Part shown: piece by piece, positions 1 through 5,473 of the stretch | How positions within the stretch are numbered: the first letter of the stretch is position 1 | How the letters are laid out: every line of letters starts with the position of its first letter | Source: SIG587 sp045531585 | Lineage (GTDB): Bacteria; Bacillota; Clostridia; Oscillospirales; Acutalibacteraceae | DNA length: 7,092 nt | Assembly (NCBI GenBank): GCA_045531585.1 | Contig: JAZSEH010000038.1 | Span: 1-7,092, forward strand | Direction: 5' to 3' | Notes under the pieces: model-generated | The model's database searches: none | What the model was told of the DNA's origin: nothing | Seen by the model: the letters and a program-made list of their open reading frames with translations, nothing else | Made by a program: the position numbers and the translations under genes

Positions 1-94
1 CTTTGTATCCCATATGATGTTCTCGCATATCCATTATAACATGTAATTTGAATTCCGCACTATAAACTTTATTTTTTCTTCCTGTTTTACCCAT
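1..94 (-). CDS. IS3-family transposase OrfA, N-terminal fragment (partial at window edge)
   Basis: The frame opens with ATG at 94 and is still open at position 1, giving 31 codons. It starts MGKTGRKNKVYSAEFKLHVI, a basic start followed by the Y-S-x-E-F-K pattern typical of the first helix of the OrfA helix-turn-helix domain, which binds the terminal repeats of the element. A GGAGGTG ribosome binding site lies at 104-110, nine bases before the ATG. In this family the active transposase is normally an OrfAB fusion made by programmed frameshifting; that region is not in view. The assignment to OrfA is firm from context (tip repeat, ribosome binding site, N-terminal motif). Whether the gene is intact is unknown. 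Confidence 0.75.
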   Translation of the reverse strand, partial: MGKTGRKNKVYSAEFKLHVIMDMREHHMGYK

Positions 95-98
95 AAAA

Positions 99-138
99 AT
101 ATGCACCTCCAAAAGTGTCTAACTTTTGGGGTGCATAT
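99..138 (-). promoter_or_regulatory. Hairpin at the IS tip covering the orfA ribosome binding site
   Basis: ATATGCACCTCCAAAAGT (99-116) pairs with ACTTTTGGGGTGCATAT (122-138), leaving a five-base loop and one bulged base. In RNA read on the minus strand the 3' arm contains GGAGGTG, the orfA ribosome binding site. Any transcript entering from outside the element would therefore hide that site. A run of T follows (ATATTTTTATG), so the hairpin could also act as a weak terminator. The pairing is seen directly; the regulatory role is inferred by analogy with other insertion sequences. Confidence 0.6.
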
Positions 139-140
139 CA
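115..140 (-). repeat. Terminal inverted repeat (left) of the IS3-family element
   Basis: About 26 bases, starting TG at 140 and running through the CCCCAAAAGTTAGACAC core on the minus strand. The outer boundary is placed by the TG start and by the change to terminator-like sequence at 141. The mate is outside the window, so the inner boundary is an estimate. Confidence 0.7.
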
Positions 141-143
141 TTT

Positions 144-158
144 CTGCGGAGCTTTTTT
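144..158. terminator. Half of a transcription terminator, apparently split by the insertion sequence
   Basis: CTGCGGAGC followed by six T (plus strand) is one arm and T-tract of an intrinsic terminator, but no partner arm lies within reach in the window. On the minus strand it reads AAAAAAGCTCCGCAG, a typical first arm downstream of the permease gene. The insertion sequence begins four bases away, where the loop would be. The missing arm is expected on the far side of the element. Confidence 0.45.
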
Positions 159-193
159 ATAATGATAATCGCTTTTTCACCAACCTATTTTCA

Positions 194-1339
194 TTACATT
201 AGATAGCAAAGAAAGGTAAGCACAATAAGGAAAAAGAAATTAAACAGCGTAAACCTTACCACGTAGGACAGGGTCTTGCCGGGATTCAGCGCCATATACT
301 CCCTAAGGGTTATAAGGGAGGCAAGGCTTGAAATAAGGGTACCAACGCCACCTATATTTACACCAAGGAGCAGCTCCCTGTAGTTTTCGGTAAACTGAGA
401 CAGCAATATTGCCGAGGGTACGTTGGAAATTATCTGACAGGAAATCACCGAGAAAATAAGGGTGCTTTTTTCCATAAGAAAAGAAAAGAAATCCCTTATA
501 ACATCTATTCTTGCCATATTTCCTGCAAATATAAAGAAAAATACAAAGGTAAGCAGTAACGGGTAGTCCACCGCCTTTAGTGCCTTACGGTCGGCAAAGA
601 TAAGTACCGCAGGGATAAGAATTAGACCTATTATATAGGGTATTCCACGAAAAACTATTGCTATTGCCAAAGCAAAAAGCAGCAGGTAAAGCACAGTTCG
701 TTTAACAGGTGGGTTAAACTGCGCATCACCCACCGTAACCTTTTGGGGCTTTACAAAAATAAAACAGCACACCGTTATAAGCGCCACCGAAATCAAAAAG
801 GGCGGTGCCATTATCCCCATAAATTCCAATGTGGGGATATTATACTTTGTATACAGATAAAGGTTTTGGGGATTGCCAAAGGGGGTAAGCATACCGCCAA
901 GGTTGGCGGCAATGTTCTGCATTATAAAGGTAAAGGCCATATACTCACGCTTATCGGTTGTTGAAAGCACAAAATAGCCAAGGGGTAAAAAGGTTATCAG
1001 CGCCATATCATTGGCAATAAGCATTGAGCCGATAAAGGTTATGTATATAAGGGCAATTATAGAGCGGCGTATATTGCCAAAGCGCTTTACTATGCTATGG
1101 GCAAGAAAGCGAAAAAATCCGATATTTTTAAGGGCACATACCACCGCCAGCACGCAGAAAAGGCAGGTTAAGGTCTTAAAATCAAAATAACCTATATACT
1201 CCCTGTCAACGGGCACAAAGGGAATTGTTATAAGCGCCGCCGCAAGGGCAATAAGCATAACTGTATTGTTGGCGGCAAAGCATTTTAATTTAAATATAAG
1301 CCCACGGCGGGGCAAGGCTTTAGTATCCAAGGGGCTCAC
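194..1339 (-). CDS. ArsB/SLC13-like (ion transporter superfamily) permease
   Basis: A 381-residue, strongly hydrophobic protein with roughly ten membrane segments and a short basic N-terminus. It shows the two-repeat signature of the ArsB/NhaD/CitM/SLC13 group: the first repeat has IANDMALITFLPL (108-120) and NLGGMLTPFGNPQNL (146-160); the second has QIISNVPSAILL (302-313) and NIGGVGTLISSLAS (328-341). Members move anions, dicarboxylates or arsenite, or exchange sodium for protons. The substrate cannot be named here, and no arsenic genes are nearby. The GTG start at 1339 overlaps the end of the LUD gene by 20 bases, with a weak AAAGGT site 11 bases upstream; TTG codons at 1330 or 1315 are alternatives. 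Translation is probably coupled to the LUD gene. It is the last gene of the mnmA operon, and its terminator appears to be interrupted by the insertion sequence. Confidence 0.85.
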   Translation of the reverse strand: MSPLDTKALPRRGLIFKLKCFAANNTVMLIALAAALITIPFVPVDREYIGYFDFKTLTCLFCVLAVVCALKNIGFFRFLAHSIVKRFGNIRRSIIALIYITFIGSMLIANDMALITFLPLGYFVLSTTDKREYMAFTFIMQNIAANLGGMLTPFGNPQNLYLYTKYNIPTLEFMGIMAPPFLISVALITVCCFIFVKPQKVTVGDAQFNPPVKRTVLYLLLFALAIAIVFRGIPYIIGLILIPAVLIFADRKALKAVDYPLLLTFVFFFIFAGNMARIDVIRDFFSFLMEKSTLIFSVISCQIISNVPSAILLSQFTENYRELLLGVNIGGVGTLISSLASLITLREYMALNPGKTLSYVVRFTLFNFFFLIVLTFLCYLM

Positions 1340-1973
1340 CGCAGAATATTACCTTTATTCTGTCCTTTATACCCTGTTTTCCGCTTATTATATAGTTGCG
1401 GCAGATACGCTCACTGCTGTCACAGCCTGCAGTCATTTCGGTACCAAGGCCCTGACCGATGCTCACGCACTCACCCATTTTGGCACAATAGGTGTTTTTG
1501 CCAAGCCTTACGCAGTTTTTAGGTGCGGCAACGGTTTTCACACGAAGCACCGCCGCAGGAATGTCATCAACTATTTTATTTACGGATACCACCATAATTA
1601 CGCTTTTAGGGCCAAAGGCAATGGAGGCAATACGGTTGCAAAAGCCGTCCACGTTAACAAGCTCACCCTTTTTTGTAACGGCATTGCTGGAGCAAAAATA
1701 CGCATCCGCATTAACGGTGACAGCATATATATTATCCCTTTGCTCAGGGGTTAAGCCTTGGGCGTTTCGGTCATAAAAATTATAGTCGCCGTTTTCTATA
1801 AGCTCCATTATTCCTGCCTGCTTTATGGAGGTGGAGCCGCCGCAGGCAATAACGTCACCCTTTTTAATAAGGGTTTTAATAATGGGCAAAACCTCCTGTG
1901 CCGTTTCGGCATAAAAGGTTTTTATATTATTCCTTTCAAGGGCAGACATTGTCTGCTTTACTGTTTCGTTCAT
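1320..1973 (-). CDS. Stand-alone LUD-domain protein (LutC/YkgG-like, lactate-utilisation family)
   Basis: A 217-residue protein matching the single-domain LUD (DUF162) family. Visible signatures are the GGSTS loop (45-49), SSNAVTKKGELVNVDG (95-110), GPKSVIMVVSVNKIV (121-135) and a C-terminal cysteine region with C163, C169, C184 and C191, ending in a CGEPLGY tail. LUD domains occur in LutB and LutC of the lactate oxidation complex, but stand-alone clostridial copies have no agreed role and no lutA or lutB lies here, so lactate oxidation should not be assumed. The cysteine region has about 12 extra residues between C169 and C184 relative to the family pattern I recall. The ATG start overlaps the mnmA stop as ATGA, with a strong GGAGGAGGA site (1982-1990), so translation is coupled to mnmA. 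The fold assignment is sure; the function is not. Confidence 0.85.
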   Translation of the reverse strand: MNETVKQTMSALERNNIKTFYAETAQEVLPIIKTLIKKGDVIACGGSTSIKQAGIMELIENGDYNFYDRNAQGLTPEQRDNIYAVTVNADAYFCSSNAVTKKGELVNVDGFCNRIASIAFGPKSVIMVVSVNKIVDDIPAAVLRVKTVAAPKNCVRLGKNTYCAKMGECVSIGQGLGTEMTAGCDSSERICRNYIISGKQGIKDRIKVIFCGEPLGY

Positions 1974-3007
1974 CTAATTGTTCCTCCTCCGATTACCGTT
2001 TCTCCGTCATAAAACACCGCCGCCTGACCGGGACTTGGGGCGCGCTGGGGCTCATCAAACTCAATAACCACGCTGTTTCCATCCACAGGATGAATTGTGG
2101 CGGGCTGCTCTTGGTGACGGTACCTGAGCTTTGCCGTTACCCTTATGGGCTCCTTCAAGGTATCAAAGGGGATAAAGTTAACATCCGAAACCTCCACCCT
2201 GTTTTTAAACAGGGCGCCTTCGTCCCCAAGGGTTACGGTGTTATTCTCAACGTTTTTATTAAGCACAAAGGCGTGCTTCCCAAGGGCAATTCCAAGGCCC
2301 TTTCGCTGACCTATGGTATATCGTATAACTCCCTTGTGCTCCCCTAAAATATTTCCGTTTTCATCAATATAATTTCCGCAGGCTGCCTTAAAGCCACGGT
2401 GTTGCTCCATAAAGGCGGCATAGTCCCCGTCGGGCACAAAGCAAATGTCCTGTGAATCGGATTTGTGGGCGGTAATAAGACCGCTGTTTTCAGCAAGCTG
2501 TCTTACCTGGGCTTTACTTAGCTCACCAAGGGGCAAAAGGGTGCGGGAAAGCTGTTCCTGCGTTAGGCCGTAAAGCACGTAGGTTTGGTCCTTACTGTAA
2601 TCCGCACCGCGGCACAGAAGGTATCTGCCCCCCTGTTTTTTAATCCTTGCGTAGTGGCCTGTGGCAATATATTCTGCACCGCTCTTCATTGCACAGTCTA
2701 AAAGTCCACCGAATTTAATATGCTTATTGCACTCAATACAGGGGTTAGGTGTGCCGCCCGATAAATAGATATCAATAAAGGGAGAAATGACCTTTTGTTC
2801 AAATTCTCCTCGCAAATCAAAAGTATAGTGAGGAATTTGAAGCTTTTCGCAAACACTTTTTGCATCGGCAATATCTTTAGAAATTTCACCATTAACATCG
2901 TAGAGGCGCAGGGTTCCGCCAAAAACCTCGTATCCTGCATTTTTAAGTAAAACTGCCACGGCAGAGGAATCCACGCCGCCGCTCATAGCCGCCATAACCT
3001 TGGTCAT
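1970..3007 (-). CDS. mnmA: tRNA-specific 2-thiouridylase MnmA
   Basis: A 345-residue protein of normal family length. It puts sulfur on C2 of wobble uridine 34 in the tRNAs for Lys, Glu and Gln, in the cytoplasm, using ATP to adenylate the base. Visible features: PP-loop SGGVDSS (9-15), GTPNPCIECNKHIKFG (85-100) with the cysteine equivalent to E. coli C102 at C93, GHYAR (117-121), SQDICF (185-190) with the second catalytic cysteine C189, and YTIGQRKGLG (230-239) in the central domain. C90 makes a CxxC with C93. The start at 3007 is preferred over an in-frame ATG nine codons upstream because AGGTGGTGAG sits seven bases before it and MTKVMAAMSGG is the usual N-terminus. It is first in an operon with the LUD and permease genes. 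No cysteine desulfurase gene lies alongside in this window. Confidence 0.95.
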   Translation of the reverse strand: MTKVMAAMSGGVDSSAVAVLLKNAGYEVFGGTLRLYDVNGEISKDIADAKSVCEKLQIPHYTFDLRGEFEQKVISPFIDIYLSGGTPNPCIECNKHIKFGGLLDCAMKSGAEYIATGHYARIKKQGGRYLLCRGADYSKDQTYVLYGLTQEQLSRTLLPLGELSKAQVRQLAENSGLITAHKSDSQDICFVPDGDYAAFMEQHRGFKAACGNYIDENGNILGEHKGVIRYTIGQRKGLGIALGKHAFVLNKNVENNTVTLGDEGALFKNRVEVSDVNFIPFDTLKEPIRVTAKLRYRHQEQPATIHPVDGNSVVIEFDEPQRAPSPGQAAVFYDGETVIGGGTIR

Positions 3008-3034
3008 TTTCTCACCACCTTTTTGTATATACAT

Positions 3035-3063
3035 ATTATATATATATAAGAGAATTTTTTCAA
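3035..3063 (-). promoter_or_regulatory. Sigma-A promoter of the mnmA operon
   Basis: On the minus strand, TTGAAA (3063-3058) and TATAAT (3040-3035) are separated by exactly 17 bases. This puts the transcript start about 20 bases before the mnmA ATG, leaving a short untranslated leader with the AGGTGGTGAG ribosome binding site. The promoter begins right next to the inverted-repeat spacer at 3074-3293, so the operon does not depend on read-through from uraA. Confidence 0.75.
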
Positions 3064-3097
3064 CTAAAAAATGGGGATTGGCTCAATAAGATGCAGA

Positions 3098-3156
3098 AAG
3101 GCTTTTCTCCGACACGGTAGGCGTATGTGTATACTCCAAGTGTCGGAAAAAGCCTT
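3098..3156. repeat. Long imperfect hairpin inside the intergenic element
   Basis: AAGGCTTTTCTCCGACAC (3098-3115) pairs with GTGTCGGAAAAAGCCTT (3140-3156) with one unpaired base. The 24-base loop holds a small GTAT/ATAC inverted repeat. Neither strand has a U-tract after the stem, so this is not a standard intrinsic terminator. Confidence 0.65.
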
Positions 3157-3201
3157 AAAAAGGAAAAGATATATTTTCGAAATTCGAAGAATTTCACCTT
3201 T

Positions 3202-3252
3202 AAAAAAGGAAAACTGTCTTGCAGACAAATAACCTTTTCCACAAGACAGTTT
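3202..3252 (-). terminator. Intrinsic terminator of the pyrR-uraA operon
   Basis: Read on the minus strand 46 bases after the uraA stop, AAACTGTCTTG (3252-3242) pairs perfectly with CAAGACAGTTT (3222-3212), followed by TCC and six T (3207-3202). The 19-base loop is long, but the stem and U-tract fit rho-independent termination. Confidence 0.65.
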
Positions 3253-3297
3253 ATTTTTCTTTTCCTTTTGATCTGCGCTTATTGAGACAACCCTGTA

Positions 3298-4665
3298 TTA
3301 TTCAGCGTCCTTTTTCTTACCCTGAAGCATTACATTAGTAAGAATACCAAGGATAAGTGCGCAGGCGATGGAGGTCAGGGTAACCTTACCGAAGGAAAGG
3401 GTAAGGCCGCCGATGCCTGCAATGAGAATAACAGAAGCGGTGAAGAGATTTGCATTGTCCTCAAGGTCAACCTTCTGAATCATCTTAAGACCCGAAACGG
3501 CGATGAAGCCGTAAAGTGCCATACATACGCCGCCCATTACGCAGGCAGGTATGGAGTTAACGAAGGCAACGAAGGGATTGAAGAAGGAAACGATGATAGC
3601 GCCGATTGCAGCACCTAAAATGGTAACAACAGAGGCGTTCTTGGTAATAGCAACGCAGGCAACGCTCTCGCCGTAGGTGGTGTTGGGGCAGCCGCCGAAG
3701 AAGGCGCCAACCATTGAGCCAACGCCATCACCAAGAAGGGTTCTGTGGAGACCGGGATTCTCAAGAAGGTCACTCTCTATAATTGAGGAGATGTTCTTGT
3801 GGTCGGCAATATGCTCAGCAAATACAACGAATGCAACGGGAACATAGGCTACAGCAATGGTGCCGATGTAGGCGCCGTTTAACTCACCGATACCGCCAAA
3901 GGCAGTAAGGAAGGTAAACTCGGGAATAGCAAAGAAGGTTTTAACGCCAACGCCGTCAGCAACAAGAGCGGTAAATTTGCCAAAGTCGATAACCTGAAGT
4001 GCAGGGTTATTTGTAGCAATACCGATAACGGTGAAGATAGCGGCTACTGCATAGCCTGCAAGAATACCAATGATAAAGGGAATGAGCTTTGCGGTCTTTT
4101 TGCCGTAGGTGGAGCAGAGCATTGTAACTGCTAAGGTAACAAGGCCGATAAGTACACAAAGGAGAACATTTGCGGTGGGTGCGCCTTCAGCGTTCATAAC
4201 GCCGCCCTTTTGCAGATCGCCGATAGCGTTGCCTGCAAGGGAGAGACCGATTATTGCAACTGTGGGGCCGATAACAACTGCGGGCATAAGCTTGTTTATC
4301 CAGCCAACACCTACAAATTTAACGACAAGAGCAATAATAACGTACACAAGGCCTGCGAACACAGCACCGAGAATCAGACCAACATAGCCAAGCTGTGCGC
4401 TTACACCGCCTGCAAAGGCAGCGGCCATGGAGCCTAAGAATGCGAAGGAAGAGCCAAGAAATACGGGACTTGAGAACTTAGTGAAAAGCAGATAAACCAA
4501 AGTACCAAGACCTGCGCCAAAAAGAGCGGCGGCAGAGCTCATACCATGGCCTGTGATTACCGGTACTACCAGAGTAGCCGCCATAATGGCAAGAAGCTGC
4601 TGGATAGCAAACACGATAACCTGACCGAATTTAGGACGGTCTTTTACATTGTAGATCATTTTCAT
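3298..4665 (-). CDS. uraA: Uracil permease (UraA/PyrP, nucleobase-cation symporter 2 family)
   Basis: About 455 residues and 14 expected membrane segments: a proton-coupled uracil importer of the NCS2/NAT family. Signatures, numbered from the upstream ATG at 4683: VKDRPKFGQ (13-21) with the Q-x-x-L-A-I-M-A-A-T-L-V-V-P start of helix 1, FLGSSFAFLGS (75-85), VVFAEHIADHKN (286-297) holding the glutamate and histidine equivalent to E. coli UraA E241 and H245, and GCPNTTYGES (331-340) with the second substrate-binding glutamate. I place the start at ATG 4665 because GGGGGA lies nine bases before it; the ATG at 4683 has only A/T-rich sequence upstream, but remains possible. The gene follows pyrR by under 60 bases and is presumably controlled by the pyrR leader, as in the pyrR-pyrP arrangement of Bacillus. 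Confidence 0.93.
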   Translation of the reverse strand: MKMIYNVKDRPKFGQVIVFAIQQLLAIMAATLVVPVITGHGMSSAAALFGAGLGTLVYLLFTKFSSPVFLGSSFAFLGSMAAAFAGGVSAQLGYVGLILGAVFAGLVYVIIALVVKFVGVGWINKLMPAVVIGPTVAIIGLSLAGNAIGDLQKGGVMNAEGAPTANVLLCVLIGLVTLAVTMLCSTYGKKTAKLIPFIIGILAGYAVAAIFTVIGIATNNPALQVIDFGKFTALVADGVGVKTFFAIPEFTFLTAFGGIGELNGAYIGTIAVAYVPVAFVVFAEHIADHKNISSIIESDLLENPGLHRTLLGDGVGSMVGAFFGGCPNTTYGESVACVAITKNASVVTILGAAIGAIIVSFFNPFVAFVNSIPACVMGGVCMALYGFIAVSGLKMIQKVDLEDNANLFTASVILIAGIGGLTLSFGKVTLTSIACALILGILTNVMLQGKKKDAE

Positions 4666-4723
4666 TTTTTCATTTTCCCCCATTTTTTTATTTTTTATAT
4701 TAAATAAGGTAGGTGACCTTAAT

Positions 4724-5263
4724 TTAACCCTCGTAAAGCTCTACCGAGCAGGAGTCATCCACAGGCGGTATCTTAACAAAAACACGCTCGCTTTTTGCGG
4801 TGGGCACGTTTTTGCCCACATAGTCCCCCCGTATAGGCAGTTCTCTATGACCGCGGTCAATAAGCACAGCAAGCTGAACCATAGAGGGGCGGCCTGTTCT
4901 TATCACCGCCTCTAAGGCGGCGCGGACGGTTCTGCCGGTGTAAAGCACATCGTCCACCAGCACTATCTTTTTCCCCTTAACGGAAAACGGAATATCGGTG
5001 CTGTTTATTACCGCACTATCGGCAAGCTCGCTTAAATCGTCACGATAAAGGGTGATATCAAGACTGCCTACAGGCACCCTTGCGCCCTCTATATTATATA
5101 TGTAGTCGGCAATACGGTGAGCAAGAGGCACGCCGCGGCGGCGGATGCCTATAAGGCACACATCCTCACAGCCCTTGTTCCTCTCAAGTATCTCATGGGA
5201 AATTCTCTTAAGGGCACGCTCTATGCTCGCTTCATCCATTAAAACGGCTTTGCACTGCGCCAA
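4724..5263 (-). CDS. pyrR: PyrR, bifunctional pyr operon attenuation regulator / uracil phosphoribosyltransferase
   Basis: About 179 residues, the usual PyrR length. It binds UMP or UTP and then pyr leader RNA, favouring termination; the same fold can convert uracil and PRPP to UMP. Visible features: SIERALKRISHEILERNKG near the N-terminus, the basic LIGIRRRGVPLAHRI segment, GSLDITLYRDDL, and the PRPP loop VLVDDVLYTGRTVRAA in the second half. The start is probably TTG at 5263: AGAGGA (5278-5273) sits nine bases before it, and LAQCKAVLMDEASIERAL aligns with typical PyrR N-termini. An in-frame ATG at 5281 directly abuts the leader terminator T-tract and has no ribosome binding site of its own. 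First gene of an operon with uraA; its own leader carries the target it should bind. Confidence 0.93.
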   Translation of the reverse strand: MAQCKAVLMDEASIERALKRISHEILERNKGCEDVCLIGIRRRGVPLAHRIADYIYNIEGARVPVGSLDITLYRDDLSELADSAVINSTDIPFSVKGKKIVLVDDVLYTGRTVRAALEAVIRTGRPSMVQLAVLIDRGHRELPIRGDYVGKNVPTAKSERVFVKIPPVDDSCSVELYEG

Positions 5264-5281
5264 AATCCCACTTCCTCTCAT

Positions 5282-5307
5282 AAAAAAACGCCGACATTGT
5301 GCCGGCG
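5282..5307 (-). terminator. Leader terminator (attenuator) of pyrR-uraA
   Basis: On the minus strand CGCCGGCA (5307-5300) pairs with TGTCGGCG (5296-5289) around a CAA loop with one G-U pair, then seven T (5288-5282). It lies between the promoter and pyrR, ends one base before an ATG, and removes the pyrR ribosome binding site from any terminated transcript. Confidence 0.8.
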
Positions 5308-5386
5308 AAAGTGTTTTTTAATTATATGTTCCCTTTTTTTACGGTAATAACTTGGGATACAAGGGCAATATACATATATATAAATA

Positions 5387-5410
5387 CACTCTTGCGGCAT
5401 CGCTGTACCG
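5387..5410 (-). promoter_or_regulatory. PyrR-binding hairpin and competing antiterminator strand
   Basis: CGGTA (5410-5406) pairs with TGCCG (5399-5395) around the hexaloop CAGCGA, which fits the CNGNGA loop known for PyrR-binding RNA. The closing pair is A-U instead of the usual C-G, and no purine-rich bulge is obvious below. The TGCCG arm is shared: TGCCGCAAGAGTG (5399-5387) can instead pair with CACTTTCGCCGGCA (5313-5300), with a one-base bulge, a mismatch and a G-U pair, which captures the 5' arm of the terminator. The three pieces are mutually exclusive in the order a PyrR switch needs: PyrR hairpin plus terminator (off) or antiterminator (on). Confidence 0.7.
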
Positions 5411-5444
5411 AAATTAAAGAAAGTCTTATTTTTTTACCTCACCT

Positions 5445-5473
5445 ATATTACCACAATATATTGTGTTTGTAAA
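5445..5473 (-). promoter_or_regulatory. Sigma-A promoter of the pyrR-uraA operon
   Basis: On the minus strand TTTACA (5473-5468) and TAATAT (5450-5445) are exactly 17 bases apart. Transcription should start near 5438, giving a leader of about 155 bases before the attenuator ends. The spacer is filled by a palindrome described separately. Confidence 0.75.
5451..5466. promoter_or_regulatory. NrdR-box-like operator candidate in the pyrR promoter spacer
   Basis: CCACAATATATTGTGT on the plus strand contains a perfect 14-base palindrome (5452-5465) and differs from the NrdR-box consensus ACACWATATATWGTGT at only the first position. A weaker match, ATGCAATATTTTTTGT (5481-5496), lies on the same helix face region with 14 bases between the boxes; NrdR boxes normally come in pairs 15-16 bases apart. 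Binding here would block RNA polymerase. The palindrome is certain; the regulator is inferred. Confidence 0.5.

Larger units (their letters stand above)
1..140 (-). mobile_element. Left end of an IS3-family (IS150-type) insertion sequence, cut by window edge
   Basis: Read on the minus strand, the element starts at 140 with TGATATGCACCCCAAAAGTT, a tip of the TG...CCCCAAAAGTTAGACA type that I recognise from IS150-group IS3 elements. A ribosome binding site and an open frame with an OrfA-like N-terminus follow. The rest of orfA, orfB and the right inverted repeat lie beyond position 1, so completeness and the target duplication cannot be judged. IS3 elements usually make 3-4 base duplications, so the bases just outside (141-144, tttc) are the expected duplicated sequence. 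orfA points the same way as the permease operon, so read-through from that operon would enter it. Confidence 0.8.
3074..3293. repeat. Nested inverted-repeat intergenic element
   Basis: The spacer between uraA and the mnmA promoter is almost wholly made of inverted repeats. Outer arms: GGGGATTGGCTCAATAAG at 3074-3091 continuing to GCAGA, against 3272-3293, which read GGGTTGTCTCAATAAGCGC in reverse complement. Inside are a long hairpin (3098-3156), a second closing stem AAAAGGAAAAG (3158-3168 with 3259-3269), a TTCGAAATTCGAA palindrome (3176-3188) and the 3212-3252 hairpin. The result is a branched fold of about 220 bases. No duplicated target is visible at its ends. It could be a small non-autonomous repeat or a built-up terminator region. 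The 60-codon minus-strand frame inside it (3060-3242) has no ribosome binding site or recognisable motif and I do not call it a gene. Confidence 0.6.

Noticed and set aside
194..1339. Naming the permease arsB
   Set aside because: The fold signature is shared by arsenite, sodium/proton, citrate and other carriers, and no arsR or arsC lies nearby.
1320..1973. Calling the LUD gene lutC of a lactate oxidation operon
   Set aside because: No lutA or lutB is adjacent and the neighbours are mnmA and an unrelated permease, so only the domain family can be stated.
3060..3242. Minus-strand 60-codon frame inside the intergenic element
   Set aside because: It lies across hairpin arms and the uraA terminator, has no ribosome binding site, and its sequence is what A/T-rich inverted repeats give when translated.
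4705..4721. Small perfect hairpin TAAGGT/ACCTTA between pyrR and uraA
   Set aside because: Six A/T-rich pairs with no U-tract on the minus strand; too weak for a terminator, and pyrR and uraA are expected to be co-transcribed. It might slightly affect mRNA processing.
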